A stretch of 64,000 nt of DNA from Lentzea sp. NBRC 105346 (lineage in GTDB: Bacteria > Actinomycetota > Actinomycetes > Mycobacteriales > Pseudonocardiaceae): positions 1-64,000 of the forward strand of contig NZ_BSTQ01000009.1 of NCBI RefSeq assembly GCF_030269605.1, given 5' to 3'. Positions 45,440 to 54,224 of this stretch are shown here, piece after piece. The position numbers were made by a program, and so were the translations under genes. Each line of letters starts with the position of its first letter. Within the stretch, counting starts at the first letter, position 1. The notes under the pieces are model-generated. The model saw nothing but the letters and a program-made list of their open reading frames with translations, was not told where the DNA came from and searched no databases.

Positions 45440-46050
45440 GCCTGCTCGTCGAGGGCCTGCTCACGACGCTCGCGCTGACCGGGCTGTCGTTCGTGTCCGC
45501 GTGCCTGCTGGGAATCGTGGTCGTGGTGCTGCGGATCAGCACGGTCCCGGTGCTGCGCGGCATCGGGACCGCGTACGTGGAGACGTTCCAGAACGTGCCG
45601 CTGCTGGTGTGGCTGGTGCTGTTCGTGTTCGGGCTCCCGGAGATCGGGATCAGCTTCCCGTTGTTCTGGACCGCCGCGGTGGTGATCTCCTTGTACGAGG
45701 CGGCTTACGTCGCGGAGGCGCTGCGGTCGGGCGTCAACGCCGTGGCGCACGGCCAGGGCGAGGCGGCGCGGGCGCTGGGGCTGACGTTCGCCCAGTCGCT
45801 GCGGCACGTCGTCGTACCCCAGGCGGCGCGCAAGGTGGTGCAGCCGTTGGGGAACATCTTCATCGCGCTGACCATGGCGACCTCGCTCGCCGGCGCCGTG
45901 GGGGTCGTCGAGCTGACGCGAGCGGCGAACCGGATCAACCTGGCCGAGGCGCAGCCGTTGCTGATCTTCACCGGCGCCGGGCTGTGCTACCTCGTGCTGG
46001 CGGCGGGCATCGGTGCCGTGGTCTTCCGGCTGGAACGGCGGTTCGCCTGA
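45436..46050 (+). CDS. Amino-acid ABC transporter permease (GluC-like)
   Basis: 204 residues, GTG inside the stop of the binding-protein gene. Five membrane helices and the ABC permease EAA-type loop EAARALGLTFAQSLRHVVVP near 110. The segment TAYVETFQNVPLLVWLVLF is typical of the HisM/GluC group. It forms a heterodimer with the next permease. Confidence 0.9.
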   Translation: MSLLVEGLLTTLALTGLSFVSACLLGIVVVVLRISTVPVLRGIGTAYVETFQNVPLLVWLVLFVFGLPEIGISFPLFWTAAVVISLYEAAYVAEALRSGVNAVAHGQGEAARALGLTFAQSLRHVVVPQAARKVVQPLGNIFIALTMATSLAGAVGVVELTRAANRINLAEAQPLLIFTGAGLCYLVLAAGIGAVVFRLERRFA

Positions 46051-46051
46051 C

Positions 46052-46819
46052 GTGTTCGATCCTCCTGGCCCGCGGGCTCGCCGCCGGATCCGCCTGGTGT
46101 CGCTCGTGTCCGTTGTGGTCGTTGCGCTGCTGGTCTTGTTGGCGTTGCGGCGGTTCGGTGACAGCGGCCAGCTGGACTTCGCGAAGTGGCGGCCGTTCCT
46201 GACGTGGCCGGTGTGGCGGTTCCTGCTGACCGGCGCGTGGGCGACCGTGCTGGCGGCGTTCGCCACGGGTGTGATCGCGGCTGTTTTCGGGTTGCTGCTG
46301 GCTGTCTCGAAGGGCTTTCTCGCCCGTTGGTACGTCGAGATCATGCGCACGGTTCCCGTGCTGCTGATCATCTACGTGATGCTGTTCGTGCTGCCGTCGT
46401 ACGGCTTGGACCTCCCTCTGTTCTGGAAGCTCGTGGTGCCGCTGGCGCTGTCGCACGCGGCGTTGTTCGCCGGGATCTTCCGGGCGGGTGTCGCCTCGGT
46501 CGACCCCGGCCAGCGTGAGGCCGGACTCTCGCTCGGTCTCACGGAACGCGGGACGTTGCGGTTCGTCGTGCTGCCGCAGGCGATCCGCAACATGCTGCCG
46601 TCGCTGGTGAGCCAGACCGTGGGGCTGCTGAAGGACACCGCGCTCGGGTTCGTCGTGAGCTACACGGAGCTGCTGTACACCGGCCGCGTGCTGGCGAACT
46701 ACAACCACCTGCTGATCCAGACCTATCTGGTCATCGCGCTGGTGTACCTCGTGGTCAACCTGGCGTTGTCGTCGTTCTCGCGCCATCTGGAGGCATCCCT
46801 TGCACGCACTGCTCGCTGA
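46052..46819 (+). CDS. Amino-acid ABC transporter permease (GluD-like)
   Basis: 255 residues, GTG one base after the previous stop. A basic N-terminus, then five to six helices with the segment EIMRTVPVLLIIYVMLF and the coupling loop REAGLSLGLTERGTLRFVVLP. Second permease subunit. The gene following is an asparaginase, not the expected ATPase, so the ATP-binding subunit must be supplied from elsewhere in the genome. Confidence 0.9.
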   Translation: MFDPPGPRARRRIRLVSLVSVVVVALLVLLALRRFGDSGQLDFAKWRPFLTWPVWRFLLTGAWATVLAAFATGVIAAVFGLLLAVSKGFLARWYVEIMRTVPVLLIIYVMLFVLPSYGLDLPLFWKLVVPLALSHAALFAGIFRAGVASVDPGQREAGLSLGLTERGTLRFVVLPQAIRNMLPSLVSQTVGLLKDTALGFVVSYTELLYTGRVLANYNHLLIQTYLVIALVYLVVNLALSSFSRHLEASLARTAR

Positions 46820-47699
46820 GGTCACCAGGTCCGGGTTCGTGGAGAGCCTGCACCACGGCAGTGTCGTCGGCATCGGCCCGAACAGCGCCGTCGAGGTCTC
46901 CCGCGGCCCGGTCACCGACCCGGTGCTGCCCCGGTCGTGCGGCAAACCCCTGCAGGCGCTTGCCTGTCTGTCGGCCGGGGCGTCGCTTTCGGGTGCCTCG
47001 CTGGCGATCGCGGCCGGCAGCCACACGGGGGAGCAGCGGCACGTCGACGTGGTGCGCGCGTTGCTGGGTTCGCTGCCGGTCTCGGCGTTGCAGTGCCCCG
47101 AGTCGTGGCCGGAGGACGAGCAGACGCGAGCCCGGCTCTCGGCGCCGTCGCGGATCCGGATGAACTGCTCGGGTAAGCACGCCGCGATGCTCGCCGCCTG
47201 TGTGGTCAACGGGTGGCCGACCGCCGATTACCTGGATTTCGGGCATCCGTTGCAGCAGTTGGTGTTGCGCACCCACGAGGAGCTGGCGGAGGAGCGGTCC
47301 GCCGGTGTGGCGGTCGACGGCTGTGGGGCGCCGCTGGTTGCGCTCTCACTCGTCGGGCTGGCCAGGGCGATTCGGTCGTTGATGGACACGCCGGTCGCGT
47401 CGGCGATGCGCGAGCACCCCGAGTACGTCGGGGGAACCGGGCACGTCAACACCTCGGTGATGCGGCTGCTGCCCGGTGTGGTGGCCAAGGGTGGGGCCGA
47501 GGGCGTGCTCGTGCTCGGGACCGCTCTGGGGCACGCGGTGGCCGTGAAAGTGATCGACGGCAACCCGCGTGCCACGACCGCGATCGGGCTGACCGCGTTG
47601 TCCGCCATGGGGTTCGACGTGTCGCCGGCCTCGGCCCTGCTGACCGTGCCGGTGACCGGTGGGGATCAGGTGGTGGGCGAGGTCCGGGTCACGTGGTGA
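46800..47699 (+). CDS. L-asparaginase, Rhizobium etli (AnsA) type
   Basis: 299 residues starting at TTG 46800, seven bases after TGGAGG and overlapping the permease end by 20 bases. This Asparaginase_II family is unrelated to the E. coli enzymes and has a serine-lysine active site. Visible here are S46 and K49 (PRSCGKPLQ), S74 (AAGSHTGE), and the zinc ligands C123 and K126 (MNCSGKHAAM) and C175 (VDGCGAPL). It hydrolyses asparagine to aspartate and ammonia. Its coupling to the importer suggests the transporter brings in asparagine. Confidence 0.9.
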   Translation: MHALLAEVTRSGFVESLHHGSVVGIGPNSAVEVSRGPVTDPVLPRSCGKPLQALACLSAGASLSGASLAIAAGSHTGEQRHVDVVRALLGSLPVSALQCPESWPEDEQTRARLSAPSRIRMNCSGKHAAMLAACVVNGWPTADYLDFGHPLQQLVLRTHEELAEERSAGVAVDGCGAPLVALSLVGLARAIRSLMDTPVASAMREHPEYVGGTGHVNTSVMRLLPGVVAKGGAEGVLVLGTALGHAVAVKVIDGNPRATTAIGLTALSAMGFDVSPASALLTVPVTGGDQVVGEVRVTW

Positions 47700-47800
47700 G
47701 TGCCCGGAACTGTCGGTGCCGGCTGGGAGAATGAAAGCAGGGGGTCCCCAAGCCGGGGGGACGCCCGCCTCGGTCTGCGGTCGAGCGCCGTCCAGCCACG

Positions 47801-48238
47801 TCACATGGTGAACTCGGGAGCCATCCCCAGCTGCGCCAGCACGGTCGCCATGTCGCCGTAAACGCGCTCACACACCAGCCGGTCCTTCTCGAAGAGGAAG
47901 AACGCGGTCATCCGCACCTTGAACGGCCGGCCCGTCGGCTCCTCGCCGATGAGGCTGCCCCGGTGCGTGCCCTCCAGTTCGAACTCCACGATCACCGCGT
48001 CGTCGGCGTGGTGCAGTTCGATCAGCTTGTTGCGCTGGTCCGGAAAGGCCTGCCGGGTGCGTTCGTAGTACGCGCTGACCTCTTCCGGCCCGTCGAACAC
48101 CTGCCCGGTCGCCACTATCTCGTAGCGGGGGTGGTGGAACGTCGAGAGCGTCGTCTCGAACTCGTGATCGTTCTCCGAGTCCATGTGCTCCAGGACGATC
48201 GCCTCGCGCAGCGCTCGAAGCGCCTTGGATTCGGTCAT
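47801..48238 (-). CDS. SnoaL/NTF2-like protein
   Basis: 145 residues of the NTF2-like fold: LREAIVLEHMDSENDHEFET, RYEIVATGQVFDGPEEVSAY, and IVEFELEGTHRGSLIG. It is close to the ester-cyclase-like SnoaL group, but the catalytic histidine and aspartate arrangement cannot be confirmed. Divergent from a TetR gene with a 15-base palindrome between, so it is likely the TetR target. Confidence 0.8.
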   Translation of the reverse strand: MTESKALRALREAIVLEHMDSENDHEFETTLSTFHHPRYEIVATGQVFDGPEEVSAYYERTRQAFPDQRNKLIELHHADDAVIVEFELEGTHRGSLIGEEPTGRPFKVRMTAFFLFEKDRLVCERVYGDMATVLAQLGMAPEFTM

Positions 48239-48254
48239 GCCGGAAAATCCTCCT

Positions 48255-48269
48255 ACGTACGCCGTACGT
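48255..48269. promoter_or_regulatory. Perfect 15-base palindrome, probable TetR operator
   Basis: ACGTACGCCGTACGT (arms of seven, single-base centre) lies 17 bases above the SnoaL-like start (48238) and 38 bases before the TetR start (48307). A typical autoregulating operator. Confidence 0.6.
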
Positions 48270-48306
48270 CGCAGCGAAGCTACTCCACCACGTATCGTTT
48301 GCGCCA

Positions 48307-48939
48307 GTGTCCGAACTTCGTGAACCGTTGACCCGCGCGCGCATCGTGGATGCCGCGGTGCGGCTGATCGAGCGCGAGGGCGTGGGGGCGGTGTCGATGC
48401 GCCGCGTGGCCGCTGAGCTCGGCGCGGGCACGATGTCGCTGTACAACCACGTGCCGAGCAAGATCGCGCTGCTGGACCTCGCGGCCGAGCGGATCATGGA
48501 GGACGTCGAGGCGTACACCGTTGACGGTGACGACTGGCGCGACCACATAAGGGCGCACGCGCGTGCGGTACGCGACCACGCGCGCAAGCACCCCAGGGCG
48601 TTCGTGCTGCTGGCGACCCGGCGGATGAGCTCGGACACCGGGGTGCGGCCGATCGAGGCCGGGCTGAGGAACATGGAACGCGCCGGGTTCCGCGGCGACA
48701 CGGCCGTGCGGATCATCCGCGTGCTGGTGTCGTTCCTGCTCGGCACGCTGATCCGGGAGATGGCGACCACGCCGGAGCTCGGCGGGGTAGCGCTCTCACC
48801 GTACCAACCGGTCGACGCCATGACGTTTCCGCGCACGGCGGAGGTGCTCGACTCGCTCGGCGAGTACGACCACGACCTGGAGTTCGAGTTCGGCCTCGAA
48901 CTGCTCATCAAGGCGCTCGAGGACTACCCGCGCGACTAA
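48307..48939 (+). CDS. TetR family transcriptional regulator
   Basis: 210 residues, GTG start. Helix-turn-helix AVRLIEREGVGAVSMRRVAA, AGTMSLYNHVPSKIALLDLA (TetR/AcrR with the YNHVPSK variant), and a C-terminal domain of the TetR_C_1 kind. Its stop overlaps the ATG at 48939 of the following frame (TAATG), so the next response regulator may be co-transcribed. It probably controls the divergent SnoaL-like gene through the palindrome at 48255. Confidence 0.88.
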   Translation: MSELREPLTRARIVDAAVRLIEREGVGAVSMRRVAAELGAGTMSLYNHVPSKIALLDLAAERIMEDVEAYTVDGDDWRDHIRAHARAVRDHARKHPRAFVLLATRRMSSDTGVRPIEAGLRNMERAGFRGDTAVRIIRVLVSFLLGTLIREMATTPELGGVALSPYQPVDAMTFPRTAEVLDSLGEYDHDLEFEFGLELLIKALEDYPRD

Positions 48940-48986
48940 TGCGTTCGCACGAGGACACGGGCGCTTTTCGGGAGGACCCTGGTGGC

Positions 48987-49619
48987 GTGAAGCTCCTGCG
49001 GGTCCTGCTCGTCGACGACCACCGCATGCTCACGGAGGCACTGGCCGTGCGGCTCTCCGCGGAGCCCGGCCTGTGGGTCGCCGGCACGTGCGTGCCCGAT
49101 GAGGAAGGCCTCGCCGAGATGGTGCTCCGGTTGCGCCCCAACGTCATCACGGTCGAGGCCGACCACGTGCACGACGTTGTGGGCGCGGCAGCGCGGGTGG
49201 TCGTGCTGACCGCGAGCCGCGACCGGCGGCAGGTGGTCGAAGCGGCGCGGGCGGGGGCCGACGCGTGGGTGCACAAGTCCTGTCCGGTCGAGCATCTCGT
49301 CGAGGTGCTGCACGGCGTGTGCCGCGGTGACGCGTACTTCCCGCCCGAGCACCTCGGGGCGGTGCTGCGGGATCTCCGCGAAGGCGGCGATCCGCTGGAC
49401 GTGCTCAGCGCGCGGGAACGCGAGGTGTTGCAGGCCATGGTCGACGGGCGGCGCGGCGACGAGATCGCCGGTCAGCTCAACGTTTCCGCGAACACCGTGC
49501 GCACGCACACGCAGAGCATCTTCGCCAAGCTGGACGTGCACAGCCGGCTGGAGGCCATGTCCGTCGCCCGTGCGGCGGGGGTGCGGCCACACACCGTGAT
49601 TTCGTTACTACGTAGGTAG
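48987..49619 (+). CDS. Orphan LuxR response regulator with degenerate receiver
   Basis: 210 residues from the GTG at 48987 (GGGAGG eleven bases upstream); an ATG at 48939 in the same frame would add 16 residues and overlap the tetR stop. The receiver begins LLRVLLVDDHRMLTEAL with the usual acidic pair, but where RPDVVLLD is expected it has RPNVITVEADH. The phosphoacceptor Asp is replaced by Glu, and the following helix-loop is shortened by about 15 residues. The later Lys (VHKSC) remains. The C-terminal LuxR helix-turn-helix is intact (LSAREREVLQAMVDGRRGDE). It probably acts without phosphorylation. No histidine kinase is nearby. Confidence 0.85.
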   Translation: MKLLRVLLVDDHRMLTEALAVRLSAEPGLWVAGTCVPDEEGLAEMVLRLRPNVITVEADHVHDVVGAAARVVVLTASRDRRQVVEAARAGADAWVHKSCPVEHLVEVLHGVCRGDAYFPPEHLGAVLRDLREGGDPLDVLSAREREVLQAMVDGRRGDEIAGQLNVSANTVRTHTQSIFAKLDVHSRLEAMSVARAAGVRPHTVISLLRR

Positions 49620-49680
49620 TTCGTAAAGTAGGCCCTTTGCCTCTAGCTCTCACCCGGCCGGTCCTCCGACGCTGGTCGCC

Positions 49681-50295
49681 GTGATCAGCCTGGTGCTCGC
49701 CGACGACCACAAGGTGTTCCTTGAGGCGTTGGAAACCGTGTTGCGGCAGCACGGTTTCGACGTGGTGGCCGTCGCGGGATCGGTGGCCGCCCTGTTGCAA
49801 CGCGTGCACGCCGTGCGACCCGACGTGTGCGTGGCCGACCGGCACTTCACCGACGGCGACGTCGTCGAGGTGTTGCCTCGTGTTCTTGCTTCCGGCGCGA
49901 AAGTCCTGGTGCTGACGGCGGATGGCGACGCGGACGCGGCGATGCGGGCGCTGGACCGGGGTGTGCTCGGTTATGTCCACAAGTCGCGGGACGTGGCGGC
50001 GCTGGTGCGGGCGATCCGCCGGGTCGCCGGTGGCGAGGCCGTGGTGGATGTCCCGGCGTGGCAGGGGTTTCCGTGCTCCGACGTGCGGCGGCTGGCCGCG
50101 TACCTGACGCCACGCGAACGGGAATGTCTCGGGCTGCTGGTCGAAGGGCTGGGCACGGCCGCGATGGCGCAGCGCCTCGGTGTTTCCGTTACGACCGTGC
50201 GCACGCACGTGCAGTCGTTGCTGACGAAGCTCGGGGTGCACTCGCGGCTGGAGGCCGCGTCGCTGGCGGTGCGACACGGCCTCCAGGTCGGTTAG
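49681..50295 (+). CDS. Orphan LuxR (NarL/FixJ) response regulator
   Basis: 204 residues, GTG start. The receiver has ISLVLADDHKVFLEAL, a candidate phosphoacceptor in RPDVCVADRHFTDGD and the conserved lysine in YVHKSRD. The C-terminal LuxR domain is LTPRERECLGLLVEGLGTAA and TTVRTHVQSLLTKLGVHSRL. It is similar to the preceding regulator, especially in the recognition helix, so the two may be duplicates that bind similar sites. No kinase is adjacent. It converges on the second GH27 gene with a five-base gap and no terminator hairpin. Confidence 0.88.
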   Translation: MISLVLADDHKVFLEALETVLRQHGFDVVAVAGSVAALLQRVHAVRPDVCVADRHFTDGDVVEVLPRVLASGAKVLVLTADGDADAAMRALDRGVLGYVHKSRDVAALVRAIRRVAGGEAVVDVPAWQGFPCSDVRRLAAYLTPRERECLGLLVEGLGTAAMAQRLGVSVTTVRTHVQSLLTKLGVHSRLEAASLAVRHGLQVG

Positions 50296-50300
50296 GTCGA

Positions 50301-52316
50301 TCAGGCGCAGGTGATCTTCAGATCGCCCCAGTTGGCGTGGTCGTAGGACTTGCCGTTGCCGCCGTCGGTGACGATCAGCCGGACGACCGTGGCGCCGGTG
50401 ACGTCCGCGCTGAGCTCCTTGGCGGGATCGGTGCCGGTGACCGGTCCGCTTTCGTAACGCTTGGTGTTGTCGCCCCACACCTCGTAGGTCACGAGGCTCA
50501 GCGGGTTCACCTTGTTGTCCTGGATGCCGACGACCGCGGTGACCTTGGTGCAGTTGCCGCCCGCGTAGTACTCGATGTGCGCGGGCGCGTGCGTGCCGAG
50601 GCCCTTGGTGAACTTCTGGCCGCGGATGGAGATCGGGCCGCCGTCACCGGCCTTGGCCTCGCCGTTGGTCGTGTCGAGCTCGACCGGGCCGTGGCCGTTG
50701 ACCGCGCGCAACCACTTGTGGTCGCTGAGGAACTTCACGCCGGTCGGCGCCGCGCCGGGCACCACGGCCTCGGTCTGGTAGCCCGTGCTGACCGGTGTCC
50801 GGCTCTGCGGCGTGGTGTAGGCGAACGCGGCGTTGACCGGGAAGCGGCCCGGCTCCGCGGTGGTCGGGACGTTGACCTCCCACGTGGTCTGGAACTGCTT
50901 CTCGCCGGCCAGGATCAGCTTGGTGGTGGAGGTTTTCGCCTGCACGCTCCAGCCGTCCGGCACGAACAGCTTGGCCGAGAGGTTCATGATCGGCGTGCGG
51001 CCGGTGTTGCGCACGGTCGTCGTGTAGGTGACGGGCTTTCCGGGCGTCACGAGCGGCATCGCGCCGGGGTAGAGCACCGCCGCGTCGGCGCCGGCCGTGA
51101 CGGCGGGCGGGTAGCTGTACCAGTCGCCGCCCGCGCTGACGCGGAACATCGCGCTGCCGTGCGGCGGGAGCGCGGCGCTGATCGAGCCCGCGGAGTGTGC
51201 AGTGGTCTTCGCCCAGAGGTCGCGGACGGTGTAGGCGAACGACTTCGGCAGGCCGATCTCCTGGGCCGTGGTGCTGATCTGCGCGCCGCTGTCGTTCTCG
51301 TTGAACAGCAGGACGGCCTTGTCGCCGTTGGAGAGCGGCTTCACGAAGACGTACTGGCCGCCCTCGGAGCGGATCGCCTTGCCCTGTACGCCGAGCTTGT
51401 CCTGGTCGACCGCGATGACGTCCTTGTTGCCCAGGATCTCGAACGTGTGCGGCGTGACCTTGCGCAGGTCCGCGCCGATCAGCAGCGGTGCCGCCATGAT
51501 CGCCCAGAGCCCGAAGTGGCTCTTGTACTCGACGTCGGTCATGCCGCCGTTGCCGACCTCGAGCATGTCCGGGTCGTTCCAGTGGCCGGGGCCCGCGTAG
51601 TCGGCGAGCACCATGTTGCGCTTGGCGATGGACACCATGGAGTTCCAGTTGTCGCCGATGTCGCCGGTGGTGCGCCACAGGTGGCCGACGTCCTTCGCCC
51701 ACTCCCACGGCTTGTTCTGGCCCCACTCGCACAGGGAGAAGACGATCGGGCGGCCGGTGGCCTTCAGCGCGTCGCGCATCTTGGTGTAGCGCTGCTTGGC
51801 GTCGACGCCCTGGTTGTTGCAGTTGTCGTACTTGAGGTAGTCGATGCCCCAGCTGGCGAAGAGCTTCGCGTCCTGTTCCTCGTGGCCGAGGCCGCCGGGG
51901 AAACCGCCGTCCTTGTTGCAGGTCTTGGTGCCGGCACTGGTGTAGATGCCGAACTTGAGGCCCTTTCCGTGTACGTAGTCCGCGACGGCCTTGATGCCGT
52001 TGGGGAAGCGCTCGGGGTGGGGGACGAGGTCGCCCTGCTCGTTGCGTTGCGGGAGCGCCCAGCAGTCGTCGATGTTGACGTACTGGTAGCCGGCGTCCTT
52101 CAGCCCCTTGTCGACGAAGATGTCGGCGATGCCCTTGACCATCGCCTCGTTGAAGTCCGCGCGGCAGTGCGTGGAGTTCCAGTTGTTGAACCCCATGGGC
52201 GGGGTCAGGGCCAGGCCGTCATCGATGGCGGCGGCCGTCTGCGGGGTGCTGAGCACTCCCGCGCCGACGGCCGCCGCGACTACGACTGTGCGCCACTTCG
52301 ATCTGCGCTGATCCAC
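50301..52316 (-). CDS. Secreted GH27 alpha-galactosidase with NEW3 and NPCBM domains
   Basis: 671 residues from the GTG at 52316, eight bases after AGGAGG; a longer frame to 52370 is rejected. Signal peptide about 1-30 (ends TAAA). The GH27 barrel starts at LALTPPMGFNNWN; the nucleophile is D164 (YLKYDNCN) and the acid/base D250 (WNDPDMLEVGN). A C-terminal beta domain (about 300-415), a NEW3 domain (about 425-530) and an NPCBM domain (about 535-671) follow. It is paralogous to the enzyme at 14056-15720, which lacks NEW3. Extracellular alpha-galactoside hydrolysis. Confidence 0.93.
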   Translation of the reverse strand: MDQRRSKWRTVVVAAAVGAGVLSTPQTAAAIDDGLALTPPMGFNNWNSTHCRADFNEAMVKGIADIFVDKGLKDAGYQYVNIDDCWALPQRNEQGDLVPHPERFPNGIKAVADYVHGKGLKFGIYTSAGTKTCNKDGGFPGGLGHEEQDAKLFASWGIDYLKYDNCNNQGVDAKQRYTKMRDALKATGRPIVFSLCEWGQNKPWEWAKDVGHLWRTTGDIGDNWNSMVSIAKRNMVLADYAGPGHWNDPDMLEVGNGGMTDVEYKSHFGLWAIMAAPLLIGADLRKVTPHTFEILGNKDVIAVDQDKLGVQGKAIRSEGGQYVFVKPLSNGDKAVLLFNENDSGAQISTTAQEIGLPKSFAYTVRDLWAKTTAHSAGSISAALPPHGSAMFRVSAGGDWYSYPPAVTAGADAAVLYPGAMPLVTPGKPVTYTTTVRNTGRTPIMNLSAKLFVPDGWSVQAKTSTTKLILAGEKQFQTTWEVNVPTTAEPGRFPVNAAFAYTTPQSRTPVSTGYQTEAVVPGAAPTGVKFLSDHKWLRAVNGHGPVELDTTNGEAKAGDGGPISIRGQKFTKGLGTHAPAHIEYYAGGNCTKVTAVVGIQDNKVNPLSLVTYEVWGDNTKRYESGPVTGTDPAKELSADVTGATVVRLIVTDGGNGKSYDHANWGDLKITCA

Positions 52317-52416
52317 GGCACGCGCCTCCTGTGTTTCGGACTGGCGGCGGCGGACCTCAAAGTGGAACAAGGTTGAACACGATCGGACACATCAAAACGT
52401 TCGATCGTGTGATGCG

Positions 52417-54102
52417 TCAAGGGCGCATTTCGTACTTACCGGACAGTGCCTGGACCTGCTGCCAGACGTGGTCGAAGCGAGCCTGGTCGGTCTTCGGCTT
52501 CCTGACCTGCTGCAGTGCCCAGTTCTGCTGCGCCTCGGTGGAGCTGGTCTTGCCGTGCAGCGCGACCGCGTAGGCGCTGAAGTCGCGAACCAGGACGTCG
52601 AAGATCTGGTCGATCTCCTTGTGGTCGACGCCGGTGATCTTCGCCTGCTCGAGCACCAGTTGGCCGTACACGACGAGCGTGAACAGGTGGCCGAGGTTGA
52701 GCAGGAAGTCGAGGTCCTTCTGCTGCTCGGCGTCCGGAGCCGCGGTCGTCAGCAGCGTCTTGATCGCCGTGGCCTGCTCGTGGAACAGGGCGACGTTCGG
52801 GATGTCCGCGTGCTCGGTGTAGATCGGCTCCCAGTCGTGGAACTGGATCTTCCCGAGGCCGCGCGCGGGGCCCTGGCGCCAGAAGAACTCGTCGTCCTTC
52901 GGCTCGTGGCGGCTCGGAACCTCGTCGTACTGCTTGGGGTTGAAGAGGTAGTTCGGCATGAACTTCAGCACCAGTGCCAGGTTGACGTGCACCGTGCCCT
53001 CGAGCTTGGGCAGCGCGCGGATGTCCGCGGTGGCGCGGGTGAAGTAGGTGTCCTTCTCGAAGCCCTTGGCGGCGATGACGTCCCACAGCAGGTCGATGAC
53101 CTGCTCGCCCTCGCTGGTGACCTTCATCTTCGTGATGGGGTTGAAGAGGAGGTAGCGGCGGTCGTTCTCGTCCGCGGTGCGGAAGTAGTCGACGCTGCGG
53201 TCGGCGAAGAGCTTCATCGCCTGCAGGCGGGCGTAGGCGTCGACGAAGTTCTGCCTGACGTGCGGGAAGTCCGTGACCGGGTTGCCGTAGAGGATCCGGT
53301 TGCTCGCGTGCGTGATCGCCTCGTAGAAGCTGTGCTCGCAGATGCCGATGCTGGCCGTGCACAGGTTGAACTTGCCGACGTTGACCGTGTTGAGCGCGGC
53401 GGAGAACGCCTCGGGGCCGCGGTGCAGGATGTCCTGTTCCGTGAGGGGATAGTCCTCGAGGCGGAACTCGCTGACGAACATCTGCGAGTCCACGACGTTC
53501 TTGACGAGCTTGAAGTTCTTGTGCTGGCTGTCGACGGCGAAGAAGACGTAGTCGTCGCTGTCGGTCTTGCCGAAGACGCTGACCATGCCGGCGACGTTGC
53601 CGTTGCCGATGTAGTACTTGCTGCCGTTGGCTTTGTACCCGTCCTGCGTCTTCGTCAGGATCATGTCCGTCGAGTAGACGTCCGCGCCGTGCTCCTTCTC
53701 GGACAGGCCGAACGCGAAGACGGCGCCGCTGTCGAGGAGGTTCGCGGCCTTCCGCTTGGCCTCCTCGTTGGCGCTCATCCAGATCGGGCCGAGGCCCAGC
53801 ACCGTGACCTGCCAGGCGTACCAGTACTGCAGGCCGTAGAACCCGAGGATCTCGCTGAACGCGGCGTTGCGGGCGGCGTCCCAGCGCTTGGTCTCGTCCT
53901 GGGCCTGAGGTGTGCAGAAGGTGGCGAAGAGCTTCTCGCGCTTCACGAAGTCCAGGAACTCGCTGTACCAGACCTTGTCCTGGGCGTCGGCGATGAGCTG
54001 CCGCTTGCCGCGGTTCTCGAACCAGTCGATGGTCGCTTTGAGCAGCCTTTGCGTCTCCGCGTCGAGGTGCTTGGCGTCGTAGGTGTTGGGGTCGAGCAGC
54101 AC
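52417..54102 (-). CDS. Acyl-CoA dehydrogenase/oxidase family protein
   Basis: 561 residues from the GTG at 54102, five bases after AAGGAGG; a frame from 54168 lacks this signal. It has the acyl-CoA dehydrogenase fold (FAFGLSEKEHGADVYSTDMI as the flavin-contact segment, GSKYYIGNGNVAGMVSVF) with an extended C-terminal helical region, making it longer than the usual 380-400 residues. It binds FAD and oxidises an acyl-CoA or acyl-carrier thioester. The catalytic base cannot be fixed by eye. Stand-alone gene, not in an obvious beta-oxidation operon. Confidence 0.85.
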   Translation of the reverse strand: MLLDPNTYDAKHLDAETQRLLKATIDWFENRGKRQLIADAQDKVWYSEFLDFVKREKLFATFCTPQAQDETKRWDAARNAAFSEILGFYGLQYWYAWQVTVLGLGPIWMSANEEAKRKAANLLDSGAVFAFGLSEKEHGADVYSTDMILTKTQDGYKANGSKYYIGNGNVAGMVSVFGKTDSDDYVFFAVDSQHKNFKLVKNVVDSQMFVSEFRLEDYPLTEQDILHRGPEAFSAALNTVNVGKFNLCTASIGICEHSFYEAITHASNRILYGNPVTDFPHVRQNFVDAYARLQAMKLFADRSVDYFRTADENDRRYLLFNPITKMKVTSEGEQVIDLLWDVIAAKGFEKDTYFTRATADIRALPKLEGTVHVNLALVLKFMPNYLFNPKQYDEVPSRHEPKDDEFFWRQGPARGLGKIQFHDWEPIYTEHADIPNVALFHEQATAIKTLLTTAAPDAEQQKDLDFLLNLGHLFTLVVYGQLVLEQAKITGVDHKEIDQIFDVLVRDFSAYAVALHGKTSSTEAQQNWALQQVRKPKTDQARFDHVWQQVQALSGKYEMRP

Positions 54103-54224
54103 TGGTACCTCCTTGGTCTCCGCGGAGGCTACCAGCGAGTAACTTGAGGGGCTAAGTGGTGTTTCCACAATTGTCAGACCCCCGGCGTAACGTGCCCCAC
54201 ATCACAACTCCGGGGAGGTCGGCA

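Noticed and set aside
52468-54147. A 559-codon plus-strand frame opposite the acyl-CoA dehydrogenase
   Set aside because: Val/Leu/Glu/Asp shadow of the minus-strand gene, without domains or ribosome site.
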